Of a stretch of 64,000 nt of DNA, positions 26,891 through 35,744 are shown in pieces. Position numbers and translations under genes: made by a program. The DNA lies in contig NZ_ANFM02000013.1 in assembly GCF_000333895.2 (NCBI RefSeq), positions 1 to 64,000 on the forward strand. The letters are read 5' to 3'. The notes under the pieces were generated by a model. The model ran no database searches, was not told the DNA's origin, and saw only the letters and a list, made by a program, of their open reading frames with translations. Numbering within the stretch: position 1 is the first letter of the stretch; the number at the start of each line of letters is the position of its first letter. The stretch is from Grimontia indica. Lineage in GTDB: Bacteria; Pseudomonadota; Gammaproteobacteria; Enterobacterales; Vibrionaceae.

Positions 26891-28783
26891 TTAAACTTCG
26901 GTCAGCTCAGCCATGTCGCCTTTGTCTTGCAACCAGTGGCGGCGGTCTTCTGCGCGTTTCTTACCCAGGAGCATGTCCATCATGCGATCCGTTTCTTCCT
27001 GATCGTCAATGGTCAACTGAACCAGACGGCGGGTATTCGGATCCATGGTGGTTTCGCGAAGCTGCAGTGGGTTCATCTCACCCAGACCTTTAAATCGCTG
27101 TACGTCGATTTTGGCGCGCTTCTGGCTCAAACGCTCAAGGATGCCCGCTTTCTCTTCGTCATCCAGCGCGTAATACACTTCTTTGCCGCAATCGATACGG
27201 TAAAGAGGTGGCATTGCTACATAAACGTGACCGGCTCTCACCAGCGCCTGGAAGTGCTTCACGAATAGCGCACAAAGCAGTGTGGCGATGTGAAGACCAT
27301 CTGAGTCCGCATCGGCGAGGATACACACCTTGCCGTAACGCAGGCCGCTTAAATCTTCACTGTCCGGGTCGATACCCAGCGCCACAGAAATATCGTGGAC
27401 TTCCTGAGAAGCCAAAACCTGATCGGCTGAAACTTCCCAAGTGTTAAGGATCTTACCGCGAAGCGGCATGATGGCCTGGAATTCACGGTCACGGGCTTGC
27501 TTGGCAGAACCACCCGCCGAGTCACCCTCGACAAGGAACAGTTCGGTGCGCGCCAGATCCTGCATTGAGCAGTCAGTGAGCTTGCCCGGCAGTGCTGGGC
27601 CTGACGCCACTTTCTTACGCACCACCTTCTTCGCGGCGCGCATACGGCGGTGCGCGTTGGCAATACACACTTCTGCCAGTTGTTCCGCCAGTTGCGGACG
27701 CTCGTTCAGCCACAGGCTGAAGGCATCTTTGACAACGCCTGAGACGAAAGCAGCACATTGGCGTGATGACAGACGCTCTTTGGTCTGACCGGCAAACTGT
27801 GGATCCTGCATTTTTACAGACAGCACGTAGGCACAGCGATCCCAGATATCATCGGCTGTCAGTTTCACACCGCGTGGCAACAGATTGCGGAATTCACAGA
27901 ACTCACGCATCGCATCCAGAAGGCCCTGTCGAAGACCGTTCACGTGCGTACCACCTTGAGCAGTTGGGATTAGGTTAACGTAGCTTTCAGCAATCAGCTC
28001 GCCACCTTCCGGCAACCAAATAACCGCCCAGTCGGCCGCTTCATGCGGTGCGTTGAATTCACCCACAAAAGGTTCTGCTGGCAGAAGTTCGTAACCTTTT
28101 ACGCCTTCTGCCAGATAATCTTTCAAACCACTTTCGTAGCACCACTTAGTGGTCTCATCAGTGTTCTTGTCGGTAAAGACAATTTCCAGACCAGGGCAAA
28201 GCACAGCCTTGGCTTTCAGAATGCTTTTCAGACGGGAAACAGAGAATTTCGGTGAGTCGAAGTAGCTAGCATCTGGCCAGAAGTGGACACGTGTGCCTTT
28301 TGCACGGCGGCCACAGGTGCCGGTCACCGTCAGTTCCTGCACTTTATCGCCATGTTCGAAGGCGATTTCATACACTTGACCGTCACGTTTTACCGAGACT
28401 TCGACACGGTTAGACAGGGCGTTTACAACCGAAATACCCACACCATGCAAACCACCACTGAACTGGTAGTTTTTGTTGGAGAATTTACCACCGGCGTGGA
28501 GTTTACAAAGGATCAGTTCAACCCCTGAAACCCCTTCTTCCGGGTGGATGTCCACCGGCATACCACGGCCGTCATCAATCACTTCAAGGGACTGATCCGC
28601 ATGAAGGATGACTTCCACTTTACGTGCATGCCCCGCCAATGCCTCATCGACACTGTTGTCGATAACTTCTTGACCGAGGTGGTTTGGACGGGTCGTGTCT
28701 GTATACATGCCAGGGCGGCGACGCACTGGCTCAAGACCATTGAGAACTTCAATGGATCCCGCGTTATAAACTTGGTCTGTCAT
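26891..28783 (-). CDS. parE: DNA topoisomerase IV subunit B
   Basis: A 630-residue GHKL ATPase subunit. The ATP-binding EVIDNSVDEALAGHA and GGLHGVGISVVNAL lie in the N-terminal half. The TOPRIM motifs EGDSAGGSAKQARDR and DADSDGLHIATLL lie in the C-terminal half. It supplies ATP-driven strand capture for topoisomerase IV. It is the third gene in a row with yqiA and cpdA, an order conserved with E. coli. Confidence 0.97.
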   Translation of the reverse strand: MTDQVYNAGSIEVLNGLEPVRRRPGMYTDTTRPNHLGQEVIDNSVDEALAGHARKVEVILHADQSLEVIDDGRGMPVDIHPEEGVSGVELILCKLHAGGKFSNKNYQFSGGLHGVGISVVNALSNRVEVSVKRDGQVYEIAFEHGDKVQELTVTGTCGRRAKGTRVHFWPDASYFDSPKFSVSRLKSILKAKAVLCPGLEIVFTDKNTDETTKWCYESGLKDYLAEGVKGYELLPAEPFVGEFNAPHEAADWAVIWLPEGGELIAESYVNLIPTAQGGTHVNGLRQGLLDAMREFCEFRNLLPRGVKLTADDIWDRCAYVLSVKMQDPQFAGQTKERLSSRQCAAFVSGVVKDAFSLWLNERPQLAEQLAEVCIANAHRRMRAAKKVVRKKVASGPALPGKLTDCSMQDLARTELFLVEGDSAGGSAKQARDREFQAIMPLRGKILNTWEVSADQVLASQEVHDISVALGIDPDSEDLSGLRYGKVCILADADSDGLHIATLLCALFVKHFQALVRAGHVYVAMPPLYRIDCGKEVYYALDDEEKAGILERLSQKRAKIDVQRFKGLGEMNPLQLRETTMDPNTRRLVQLTIDDQEETDRMMDMLLGKKRAEDRRHWLQDKGDMAELTEV

Positions 28784-28880
28784 AGATGAATGGTTTTCTA
28801 AATTTTGTCACATGGTCAGTGATGCCGCGCTAGCTTGTCAAATATTGTCACAGCTAACGAGGTTATTCTGTGAGTTGTGG

Positions 28881-29459
28881 TCACAGTCCCAGGAATTGAA
28901 TGATATCAGCGGGGTATCTGTCGAATCCGACAAAGGCGTGATCGCCACCTGCTTCAACGGTCTGCTTACATCCCTGATATTTAGCGACAGCTTCTCGGTA
29001 ATCAAGCACTTCATCGCCCTCTTGCTGCAGCAGCCAGAGTGTCTCCGGATGGGAAATCGAGGCCACATCCAAGGCTTTCAGCTCATCCATATGATGAGGC
29101 TCAAGCAGGTACGTTTCTCCGGTATAAGGGTTTTTCTGTGGTCCGAGGTAATCAGCCAGCAAGTCATAAGGCTTCACGGCTGGATTCACCAGTGCGGCAC
29201 GAAAACCATACTGGGCATTAAGCCAGGTCGATAAATAACCACCGAGAGAACTACCAACCAAACCTATCTGATAGTCACCTTTGTAGGTTTCAATAATATG
29301 TTGGAGTTGGTGTGCGGCTTCGGCAGGGTAACAGGCAAGACGGGGAACTTCCAGCTTTATGTCTGGACGGTGCAATTCGCACCAAGCCCGCATCTGCTCT
29401 GCCTTCGCAGAGAGTGGCGAGCTGTTAAATCCATGAATATAGAGGAGCAAGGGCTTCAT
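28881..29459 (-). CDS. yqiA: YqiA-type alpha/beta hydrolase (esterase)
   Basis: A 192-residue alpha/beta hydrolase. The oxyanion region YIHGFNSSP, nucleophile elbow GSSLGGYLS (Ser in GxSxGG) and a late GGDHAF that supplies the catalytic His are visible. E. coli YqiA has palmitoyl-CoA and short-chain esterase activity in vitro; its physiological substrate is unclear. It lies between cpdA (3-base gap) and parE, all on the minus strand. Confidence 0.92.
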   Translation of the reverse strand: MKPLLLYIHGFNSSPLSAKAEQMRAWCELHRPDIKLEVPRLACYPAEAAHQLQHIIETYKGDYQIGLVGSSLGGYLSTWLNAQYGFRAALVNPAVKPYDLLADYLGPQKNPYTGETYLLEPHHMDELKALDVASISHPETLWLLQQEGDEVLDYREAVAKYQGCKQTVEAGGDHAFVGFDRYPADIIQFLGL

Positions 29460-29462
29460 ATT

Positions 29463-30287
29463 TTAGTAGCCTGTGGAATTCATATCAGGCTGAAATTCCG
29501 TGCCCTTGAGTCGTCCTACGTGAGTGATAATAGTGCCGTCTTGATGCAATTCAATCTCGCGCCAGCCAGGGTTAGTAGAATCTAGCGCAAAGTCATCAGA
29601 ATCCGGTTTGAATTGGATGCAGGTTGAAGGTGCCGCCATGACGCGACGGCCTTTGTGTTCAGTATCCAGCGCTTGGTGAATATGACCACATACGACGCCT
29701 TTCACGTTGTTGTGCTTTTCAACCACCGCCCAGAAATCTTCCTGATTATGGAGTTGGTGTTGGTCCAGCCATGCACTGCCAGCTGGGAGCGGATGGTGGT
29801 GCAGCAGCACCAGAGTGTGACGGTCTTTGTTCGTTGATAGCGCAGTATCAAGCAAGGAAAGTTGCTCTTCAGAAAGGCGGCCATGCGGGACACCCTTCAC
29901 CTGGCTGTCCAACACCACCAATTGCCAATGCTCTCCAACTAACACGCTATCACAACGTTGCAGTGTGGATTGCGCCAGAATGGACTGCATTTCCTGTTGG
30001 TAATCATGATTACCGGGTAGCCAGAAGCAAGGCTGCGACCACTGAGCAATCCCATCAACAAAACGTTGATAAGATTCTGCCGTGTGATCCTGTGAAATAT
30101 CGCCGGTTGCGATGATGGCATCAAACTCAACCTGACTGGATTGGATTTCACCGACTACTGCCTGGAAACTCGCAGCCGTATTCACCCCAAGCAAACAACC
30201 ATAGGGGTCTGCAAAGAGATGGGTATCTGTAATTTGTAACAACCGGACGGTCTGGCTGTGTTGGCTTGGTAGATGGCTTATCCGCAA
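29463..30287 (-). CDS. cpdA: 3',5'-cyclic-AMP phosphodiesterase CpdA
   Basis: A 274-residue class III cyclic-nucleotide phosphodiesterase of the calcineurin-like fold. All metal motifs are present: QITDTHLFAD, ATGDISQD, LPGNHDY, LLHHHPLPAGS and CGHIHQ. It lowers cellular cAMP and so modulates CRP-dependent genes. It precedes yqiA by three bases; translation is probably coupled. Confidence 0.95.
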   Translation of the reverse strand: MRISHLPSQHSQTVRLLQITDTHLFADPYGCLLGVNTAASFQAVVGEIQSSQVEFDAIIATGDISQDHTAESYQRFVDGIAQWSQPCFWLPGNHDYQQEMQSILAQSTLQRCDSVLVGEHWQLVVLDSQVKGVPHGRLSEEQLSLLDTALSTNKDRHTLVLLHHHPLPAGSAWLDQHQLHNQEDFWAVVEKHNNVKGVVCGHIHQALDTEHKGRRVMAAPSTCIQFKPDSDDFALDSTNPGWREIELHQDGTIITHVGRLKGTEFQPDMNSTGY

Positions 30288-30332
30288 CGTCTTGAAAACC
30301 CTGATCGTAAATACGCGCTCATGCGCGTCAAA

Positions 30333-30761
30333 CTAATAAATTATATTCTGTTTTGTTATACCGTTTCGCAGGCAATGCGCTAACCAGTCAGCAAGAAACG
30401 CATTAACCTGATGCTTTTCATCTTTCTGGTGCATACGCGGGTTCGGATAATCATAGCGCGGCTGAATACGAGAAATCTGCTGTGTGGTACACACTTCGGC
30501 CACACGTGCATCATGATACATACGAACTGTGAGTCTGGGTCGCAAATATTGAGGAACTTCACCCCGCTGCCAAATATCAAGCAAGGTGGTATAGCGCGTT
30601 GACTCCACGATATCCATCTGGAACTCATGTCCCTGAATTTCGTACACGCAGGATTCCCCCACGTTGTCGTCACGCGGCATCAGTCTTAGCAATTTAGCGT
30701 AGTTGGTCTCGTACATGCGCATCAGCGCATTCAAGTCGACTCGATACCCTTGCCTCAACAT
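30333..30761 (-). CDS. yqiB: DUF1249 protein YqiB
   Basis: A 142-residue protein from the ATG at 30761 (MLRQGYRVDLNALM), which fits the 140-residue E. coli YqiB. An ATG 21 codons earlier would overlap nudF by 38 bases. The sequences IVESTRYTTLL, RMYHDARVAEVC and YDYPN...HQKDEKHQVNAFLADWL are nearly invariant in the family. The function is unknown. The order nudF-yqiB-cpdA is conserved from E. coli to vibrios. Confidence 0.92.
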   Translation of the reverse strand: MLRQGYRVDLNALMRMYETNYAKLLRLMPRDDNVGESCVYEIQGHEFQMDIVESTRYTTLLDIWQRGEVPQYLRPRLTVRMYHDARVAEVCTTQQISRIQPRYDYPNPRMHQKDEKHQVNAFLADWLAHCLRNGITKQNIIY

Positions 30762-30786
30762 ACCCTTATTCCCAATCGCTGCGTGT

Positions 30787-31422
30787 TCACCCAATGCTGG
30801 ATGACTCCGCGCGAACCCTGTCACGATTCAGTGCCAGCCATTGCAGAGCAATAAGAGACGCGGCATTTTCGACCTTGCCTTCGTTAATCCATTGCATTGC
30901 TGTGTTAAACGGCACCACATGTACCAATATGTCTTCGCCTTCTTCTGGCAAGCCATGAACACCTTTGGCTTCTGACGCATCGACCAATCCAAGGTATAAA
31001 TGAATGCGTTCAGAACACCCGCCAGAGCTCGACAGGTAGCTGGTCATCGGCTCAAGCTTTTCAACAGTCAGCCCAGCTTCTTCGTCCGCTTCACGCACCG
31101 CCACTTCTTCTGGCGATTCATCTTTGTCGATAATCCCAGCGACAATTTCAAGCTGCCAGGGAGATTCACTTGCCACCATCGCACCAATGCGAATTTGCTC
31201 CACCATGACGACCTGATCAGTCACCGGATCGTAAGGAAGCATCGCGACAGCATGACCACGCTCGAAAAGCTCACGATCGATGGTCTCGCTCCAGCCACCA
31301 GCAAACAGGCGATGACGAAATCGATATTTCACCATCTTGAAGTAACCATTATAGACAACGTCACTTGCTTCAATTTTTACGTCGCCTTTCCCAAACTGGG
31401 ACGGTGCATTTTGCTGTGGCAC
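30787..31422 (-). CDS. nudF: ADP-ribose pyrophosphatase
   Basis: A 211-residue Nudix hydrolase with a complete Nudix box, GX5EX7REXXEEXGL, in the stretch from GIIDKDE to READEEAGL (about residues 112-134). It splits ADP-ribose into AMP and ribose 5-phosphate. The family's N-terminal YRFRHRLFAGGWSE is present. It is the first gene of the nudF-yqiB-cpdA-yqiA run and is divergent from tolC, as in E. coli. Confidence 0.95.
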   Translation of the reverse strand: MPQQNAPSQFGKGDVKIEASDVVYNGYFKMVKYRFRHRLFAGGWSETIDRELFERGHAVAMLPYDPVTDQVVMVEQIRIGAMVASESPWQLEIVAGIIDKDESPEEVAVREADEEAGLTVEKLEPMTSYLSSSGGCSERIHLYLGLVDASEAKGVHGLPEEGEDILVHVVPFNTAMQWINEGKVENAASLIALQWLALNRDRVRAESSSIG

Positions 31423-31546
31423 GGAATATCCCTTTATTCCTGCAAACGGGTGGCAAATGATAAATGGTCGAAATATGGGGCTGCAATGTCACACCTCGAC
31501 TTTTTTGGTATGGATTGCAGAATTATTTGAATATCTTTATGGTTCA

Positions 31547-31582
31547 GATGGTTTTACAATCAATTTTTCTCAAGAAACCATC
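31547..31582. repeat. Inverted repeat upstream of tolC
   Basis: Arms GATGGTTT (31547-31554) and AAACCATC (31575-31582) are separated by 20 bases, about 110 bases before tolC and 125 before nudF. The repeat could be an operator for either divergent gene. No U run follows, so it is not a terminator. Confidence 0.4.
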
Positions 31583-31692
31583 ACATTGTCAGTTCCAAGT
31601 AAGCATCCATAGTTTAAACTAGGGGCTAGCCGTAAGGTCCGGATACCTTCTGAAAACTGACCAAATAACGATACGTTCAGGGATTACCTACT

Positions 31693-33012
31693 ATGAAAAA
31701 ATTGCTCCCCCTCTTTATCGGGGTTGCGCTGGGCACCGCCGCTCCCCTGGCAAGCGCTGATGATCTGATTCAGGTTTACGAGCAGGCGAAGCAAAGCGAC
31801 CCACAACTTCTACAAGCTGCTGCAACCAAAGACGCTGCTTTCGCAGCCGTTGACACTAACCGTGGCACCTTGCTGCCGCAGATTAATCTGAATGCTGGGT
31901 ACAACCTTACCCGTTACAGCACGAATGGTCCTGGCGTATCTGACACCAACGTTTTATCAGCAGGTGTTGATCTAAGCCAAGAGCTTTTCGAGCAAAACAG
32001 CTGGATTAACCTTGATATCGCCGAGATCACTGCCCGTCAGGCAGATGCGGTTTATGCGGCGGAGCAGCAAGGACTGATCCTTCGTGTTTCCCAAGCTTAT
32101 TTCAACGTACTGCGTGCCATAGATGACCTGATTTTTGTCCGCGCAGAAAAAGCGGCGGTTGGTCGTCAGTTAGAGCAAACCAAACAGCGCTTTGAAGTCG
32201 GTCTGTCAGCAATCACTGACGTGCATGATGCACAAGCACAGTTTGACTCAGTACTTGCTCAGGAAATTCTGTCTGAAAACCAGGTTTCGAACAGCTATGA
32301 AGAGCTGCGGGAAATCACCGGCACCCGCCATGCTGACCTATATGTCCTGAACACCAGAACCTTCTCAGCAACCCGCCCACAGCAAACGGCTGATGAGTTG
32401 GTAAAACAAGCAGAAGAAGGCAACCTGAGCCTGCTGGCACAACGCATTTCCCGTGACGCGGCAAAAGAGCGCATCAGTCTGGCAGAATCTGGTCACTTGC
32501 CATCCCTGACTCTCAATGCAGGTTATGATTACGCTGACACAGATAACAAAACCACTGGCAATAGTGGCGACAACAACCAGCTAACGGCTGGCATTAACTT
32601 AAATATGCCTCTCTACACCGGTGGCACCATCACTGCGGGCGTAAAAGAAGCGCAATTCAACTACGTGGCGGCTTCTGAACAGCTGGAAGGCACATACCGC
32701 TCTACCGTGAAGGATGTACGTGCTTTCTACAACAACATCAATGCCAGCATTGGCGCACTGCGTGCTTACGAACAAACTGTGATTTCACAGCGTTCTGCAC
32801 TGGAAGCGACAGAAGCAGGTTTTGAAGTGGGTACACGTACTATTGTTGATGTGCTGGATGCGACCCGTCGTCTGTACGATGCAAACCGTAACCTGTCCAA
32901 TGCGCGTTATGACTATGTCCTGAGCGTGCTGCAGCTTCGTCAGGCTGTGGGTACATTGAGCGAGCAGGATCTGGTTGATATCAACAACGGTCTGTTGCCA
33001 CCGAAAAAGTAA
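31693..33012 (+). CDS. tolC: Outer-membrane efflux channel TolC
   Basis: A 439-residue outer-membrane factor with a signal peptide (MKKLLPLFIGVALGTAAPLASA, cleaved near residue 22). Two homologous halves each begin with a QAKQSDPQLLQAA-type or QAEEGNLSLLAQR-type repeat and long helices. The second-half motifs PLYTGG and GFEVGTRTIVDVLDATR are diagnostic. The trimer forms the exit duct for RND/MFS efflux pumps and type I secretion. It is divergent from nudF and ends in a strong terminator. Confidence 0.96.
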   Translation: MKKLLPLFIGVALGTAAPLASADDLIQVYEQAKQSDPQLLQAAATKDAAFAAVDTNRGTLLPQINLNAGYNLTRYSTNGPGVSDTNVLSAGVDLSQELFEQNSWINLDIAEITARQADAVYAAEQQGLILRVSQAYFNVLRAIDDLIFVRAEKAAVGRQLEQTKQRFEVGLSAITDVHDAQAQFDSVLAQEILSENQVSNSYEELREITGTRHADLYVLNTRTFSATRPQQTADELVKQAEEGNLSLLAQRISRDAAKERISLAESGHLPSLTLNAGYDYADTDNKTTGNSGDNNQLTAGINLNMPLYTGGTITAGVKEAQFNYVAASEQLEGTYRSTVKDVRAFYNNINASIGALRAYEQTVISQRSALEATEAGFEVGTRTIVDVLDATRRLYDANRNLSNARYDYVLSVLQLRQAVGTLSEQDLVDINNGLLPPKK

Positions 33013-33025
33013 TTTTCGGTACGCA

Positions 33026-33055
33026 CTAAAAAAGGCGCCTCGGCGCCTTTTTTGT
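33026..33055. terminator. Bidirectional terminator tolC / hldE
   Basis: The perfect stem AAAAAAGGCGCC / GGCGCCTTTTTT with a two-base centre lies between the convergent genes tolC and hldE. Confidence 0.88.
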
Positions 33056-33082
33056 CTCTATCTCGGTCTATCACAAAAGCCA

Positions 33083-34519
33083 TTAGGCCTTGTTGTGACC
33101 ACCCAGGATTGAGTTAATGATCTCTGTGGTTGAACAGCCATCCTCAAAGTTCAATACGCGAACTTCACCACCCGCAGCAATCACTTCTTTACCGCCTGCG
33201 ATCTCTTCCGGCTTGTAGTCACCGCCTTTTACCAAAAGGCTTGGCAGCACTTCACTGATCAGACGTTGCGGTGTTTCCTCACCGAAAGGCACAACCCAGT
33301 CCACTGCGCCCAAACCTGCCAATACGGCCATACGGCGATCGGTAGGGTTTACAGGACGGCCCGGACCTTTCAGGCCGCGCACAGATTCGTCAGTGTTCAC
33401 AGCAACAATCAGACGGTCGCCCAGTTTGGCCGCTTCATTCAGGTAAGCAACATGTCCTGCGTGCAAAATGTCGAAACAACCGTTGGTCATCACCACTTTT
33501 TCACCACGTGATTGCGCCATCTGAACAGCGGCTTTAAGTTGCTCTTCAGTCACGACGCCATAGCCAGAATGATGGCTACCGTGAACCGCTTCAGTCAGTT
33601 CAATAGTCGACAGCGTCGATGTACCCAGTTTACCAACCACAACGCCTGCAGCAGCATTCGCCAGTGCACACGCATCTTCAATAGGTTTACCCGCGGCTAA
33701 AGACGCCGCCAGCACAGAAATTACGGTATCGCCTGCACCCGTCACGTCATACACTTCTTTCGCCAACGTAGGCAGATTCAGTGGTTCATGGCCTTTACGA
33801 AGCAAAGTCATACCGTTTTCGCTGCGGGTAACCAGCAGAGCTTCGAATTCGAATTTTTCGATAAGCGAGAGACCACGCTCAACAATGTCCTCTTCAGTAC
33901 GACAAGTACCGACAACGGCTTCAAATTCGCTCATGTTTGGTGTGAGCAACGTTGCACCACGGTAGCGTTCAAAGTCAGCGCCTTTCGGGTCGACTAACGT
34001 AGCAACACCTGCCTGGCGCGCCAGTTGGATCATTGGCTGAACATTTTCCAGTGCGCCTTTCGCGTAGTCAGACAGGATCATTGCCTTCGCTTTAGGCAAT
34101 GCTGCTTCAATGCGAGCAAGGATTGGCTGGACATCAACATCATGGAAGCCTTCTTCGAAGTCCAGACGAATAAGTTGCTGGTTGCGGCTCATCACACGCA
34201 GTTTGGTGATGGTTGGGTAGTTCTCCAAGCCAACAAAATCACATTCCACTTTCAGCGAGCTAAGTGTGTCGTTCAGCACTTGTGCCTGCTCATCCTGACC
34301 GACAAGACCAATCAATTGCGCTTTGCCGCCAAGCGCAGCAATATTCATTGCCACGTTCGCCGCACCACCAGGACGCTCTTCAGTCTGGTTGATTTTTACA
34401 ACCGGCACCGGAGCTTCCGGAGAGATACGTCCCGTTGGGCCATACCAATAACGGTCAAGCATCACATCACCAACAACCAGAACGTCGGCTTGCTGATAGT
34501 CAGGCAAAGTCAGTTTCAT
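33083..34519 (-). CDS. hldE: Bifunctional heptose 7-phosphate kinase / heptose 1-phosphate adenylyltransferase
   Basis: A 478-residue fusion. Residues about 1-320 form a PfkB/ribokinase-like kinase ([16 protein letters not shown]; the C-terminal anion hole DVTGAGDTV). Residues about 345-478 form a nucleotidyltransferase with [12 protein letters not shown], the HxGH motif. It makes ADP-D-glycero-manno-heptose for the LPS inner core. It is transcribed alone, divergent from lpxL, so two LPS genes share an intergenic region. Confidence 0.97.
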   Translation of the reverse strand: MKLTLPDYQQADVLVVGDVMLDRYWYGPTGRISPEAPVPVVKINQTEERPGGAANVAMNIAALGGKAQLIGLVGQDEQAQVLNDTLSSLKVECDFVGLENYPTITKLRVMSRNQQLIRLDFEEGFHDVDVQPILARIEAALPKAKAMILSDYAKGALENVQPMIQLARQAGVATLVDPKGADFERYRGATLLTPNMSEFEAVVGTCRTEEDIVERGLSLIEKFEFEALLVTRSENGMTLLRKGHEPLNLPTLAKEVYDVTGAGDTVISVLAASLAAGKPIEDACALANAAAGVVVGKLGTSTLSTIELTEAVHGSHHSGYGVVTEEQLKAAVQMAQSRGEKVVMTNGCFDILHAGHVAYLNEAAKLGDRLIVAVNTDESVRGLKGPGRPVNPTDRRMAVLAGLGAVDWVVPFGEETPQRLISEVLPSLLVKGGDYKPEEIAGGKEVIAAGGEVRVLNFEDGCSTTEIINSILGGHNKA

Positions 34520-34722
34520 TGTTTTCTCCAGGGAAAAAGGAACGTCGGCGATATTACCATAAACACATCACTGCAACAGCCATGCGAGCAACAACTCACA
34601 TCTTCTATGTCTTTCAATTGCTACAGTAAGATAGCTTGTTGACGAACTCTGACTATTTCAAAAGTTTCGGTATACAATGACGACCTTATTTTCTCGCTTG
34701 ATTCAGGAAACACGACAACGCC

Positions 34723-35652
34723 ATGAGCAACAATTCTGAAGCGCCGACTTTCCAATGGTCCTTACTACATCCCAAGTATTGGCATACTTGGATTGGTGTC
34801 GGAATGATGTTTCTGATCAGTTGGATGCCTTACCGCTTACAGCGTTTTATCGGCCGTAAACTTGGCTTGCTGATCATGAAGTTCTTCAAAAGCAGAAAGA
34901 AGATTGCATCAAGAAATCTGGAGCTTTGTTTTCCCGAAATGACAGGTGGTGAACGCGAGGCATTACTGAAAGAAAACTTTCAGAATATGGGCCTCGCCTT
35001 TTTCGAAACTTGTATGGCGTGGTTCTGGCCTGCATGGCGTATTAAGAAACACATGAAATATGAAGGCTTTGAACAAATCGAAGGGTTTAAAGCCAACAAA
35101 GAAGGTGTACTTGTCGTCGCGGTGCATTCATTTAATTTGGAGCTTGGTGCCCGTGCGTTTGGGGTTCACTCCCCAGGTTATGGTGTTTACCGCCCTAATA
35201 CCAATCCGGTTTATGACTGGTTCCAATACCGTGGACGTACACGCGAAAACAAATGCATTGATCGTCGCGACGTAAAACAGATGATCAAACGCCTTCGTCA
35301 AGGCGAGCTGGTTTGGTATGCACCGGATCATGACTACGGCCGCCACCGCTATGCGTGGGCACCATTATTTGCGGTCGAAAAAGCCTGTACCACGACGGGA
35401 ACACATCTACTTGCTTCTGCCAGCAAATGTAAAGTCGCGACTTTCACTATTACGCGAGATCGTGAAGGCACTGGCTACACCATGAGACTGGACCCGCCAA
35501 TGGAGGCGTTCCCTTACGATGATGCCGAAGCTTCTGCGGTTTATACCAACAAGTTTGTGGAACGCTCTATCATGCGTGCGCCTGAACAATACATGTGGCT
35601 GCACCGCCGATTCAAGAGTCGCCCGGAAGGCGAACCCTCGCTATATGATTGA
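34723..35652 (+). CDS. lpxL: Kdo2-lipid A acyltransferase, LpxL type
   Basis: A 309-residue HtrB/LpxL-family enzyme. An N-terminal membrane anchor (about 24-42) precedes the catalytic HSFNLE (His135...Glu140, HX4E). VYRPNTNPVYDW, the substrate-loop YRGRTRENK and WYAPDHDYG follow. It adds a secondary (lauroyl-type) chain to lipid A. LpxL rather than LpxM is suggested by HX4LELGAR and YAPDHDYG, but chain specificity cannot be read from sequence. The 3' side carries a CTAGG-type intergenic element. Confidence 0.88.
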   Translation: MSNNSEAPTFQWSLLHPKYWHTWIGVGMMFLISWMPYRLQRFIGRKLGLLIMKFFKSRKKIASRNLELCFPEMTGGEREALLKENFQNMGLAFFETCMAWFWPAWRIKKHMKYEGFEQIEGFKANKEGVLVVAVHSFNLELGARAFGVHSPGYGVYRPNTNPVYDWFQYRGRTRENKCIDRRDVKQMIKRLRQGELVWYAPDHDYGRHRYAWAPLFAVEKACTTTGTHLLASASKCKVATFTITRDREGTGYTMRLDPPMEAFPYDDAEASAVYTNKFVERSIMRAPEQYMWLHRRFKSRPEGEPSLYD

Positions 35653-35686
35653 GGTATCAAGGGGCTAAATCCTGCAAGTCATTCAG

Positions 35687-35741
35687 CAAAAAGCGGCACT
35701 GAATCAGTAGCCGCTCTTTCATTTCCTAGGCTCTAGGACCT
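35687..35741. repeat. CTAGG-type intergenic element, copy 1 (lpxL/glnE)
   Basis: A hairpin, AAAAAGCGGCACTGA / TCAGTAGCCGCTCTTT (35688-35719), is followed by TTCCTAGGCTCTAGGACCTG (35722-35741). It lies between convergent lpxL and glnE and probably terminates both. It shares the GCGGCACTG/CAGT-GCCGC hairpin and the CCTAGG arm with copies 3 and 4 but lacks the left tandem array. Confidence 0.75.
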
Positions 35742-35744
35742 GTT

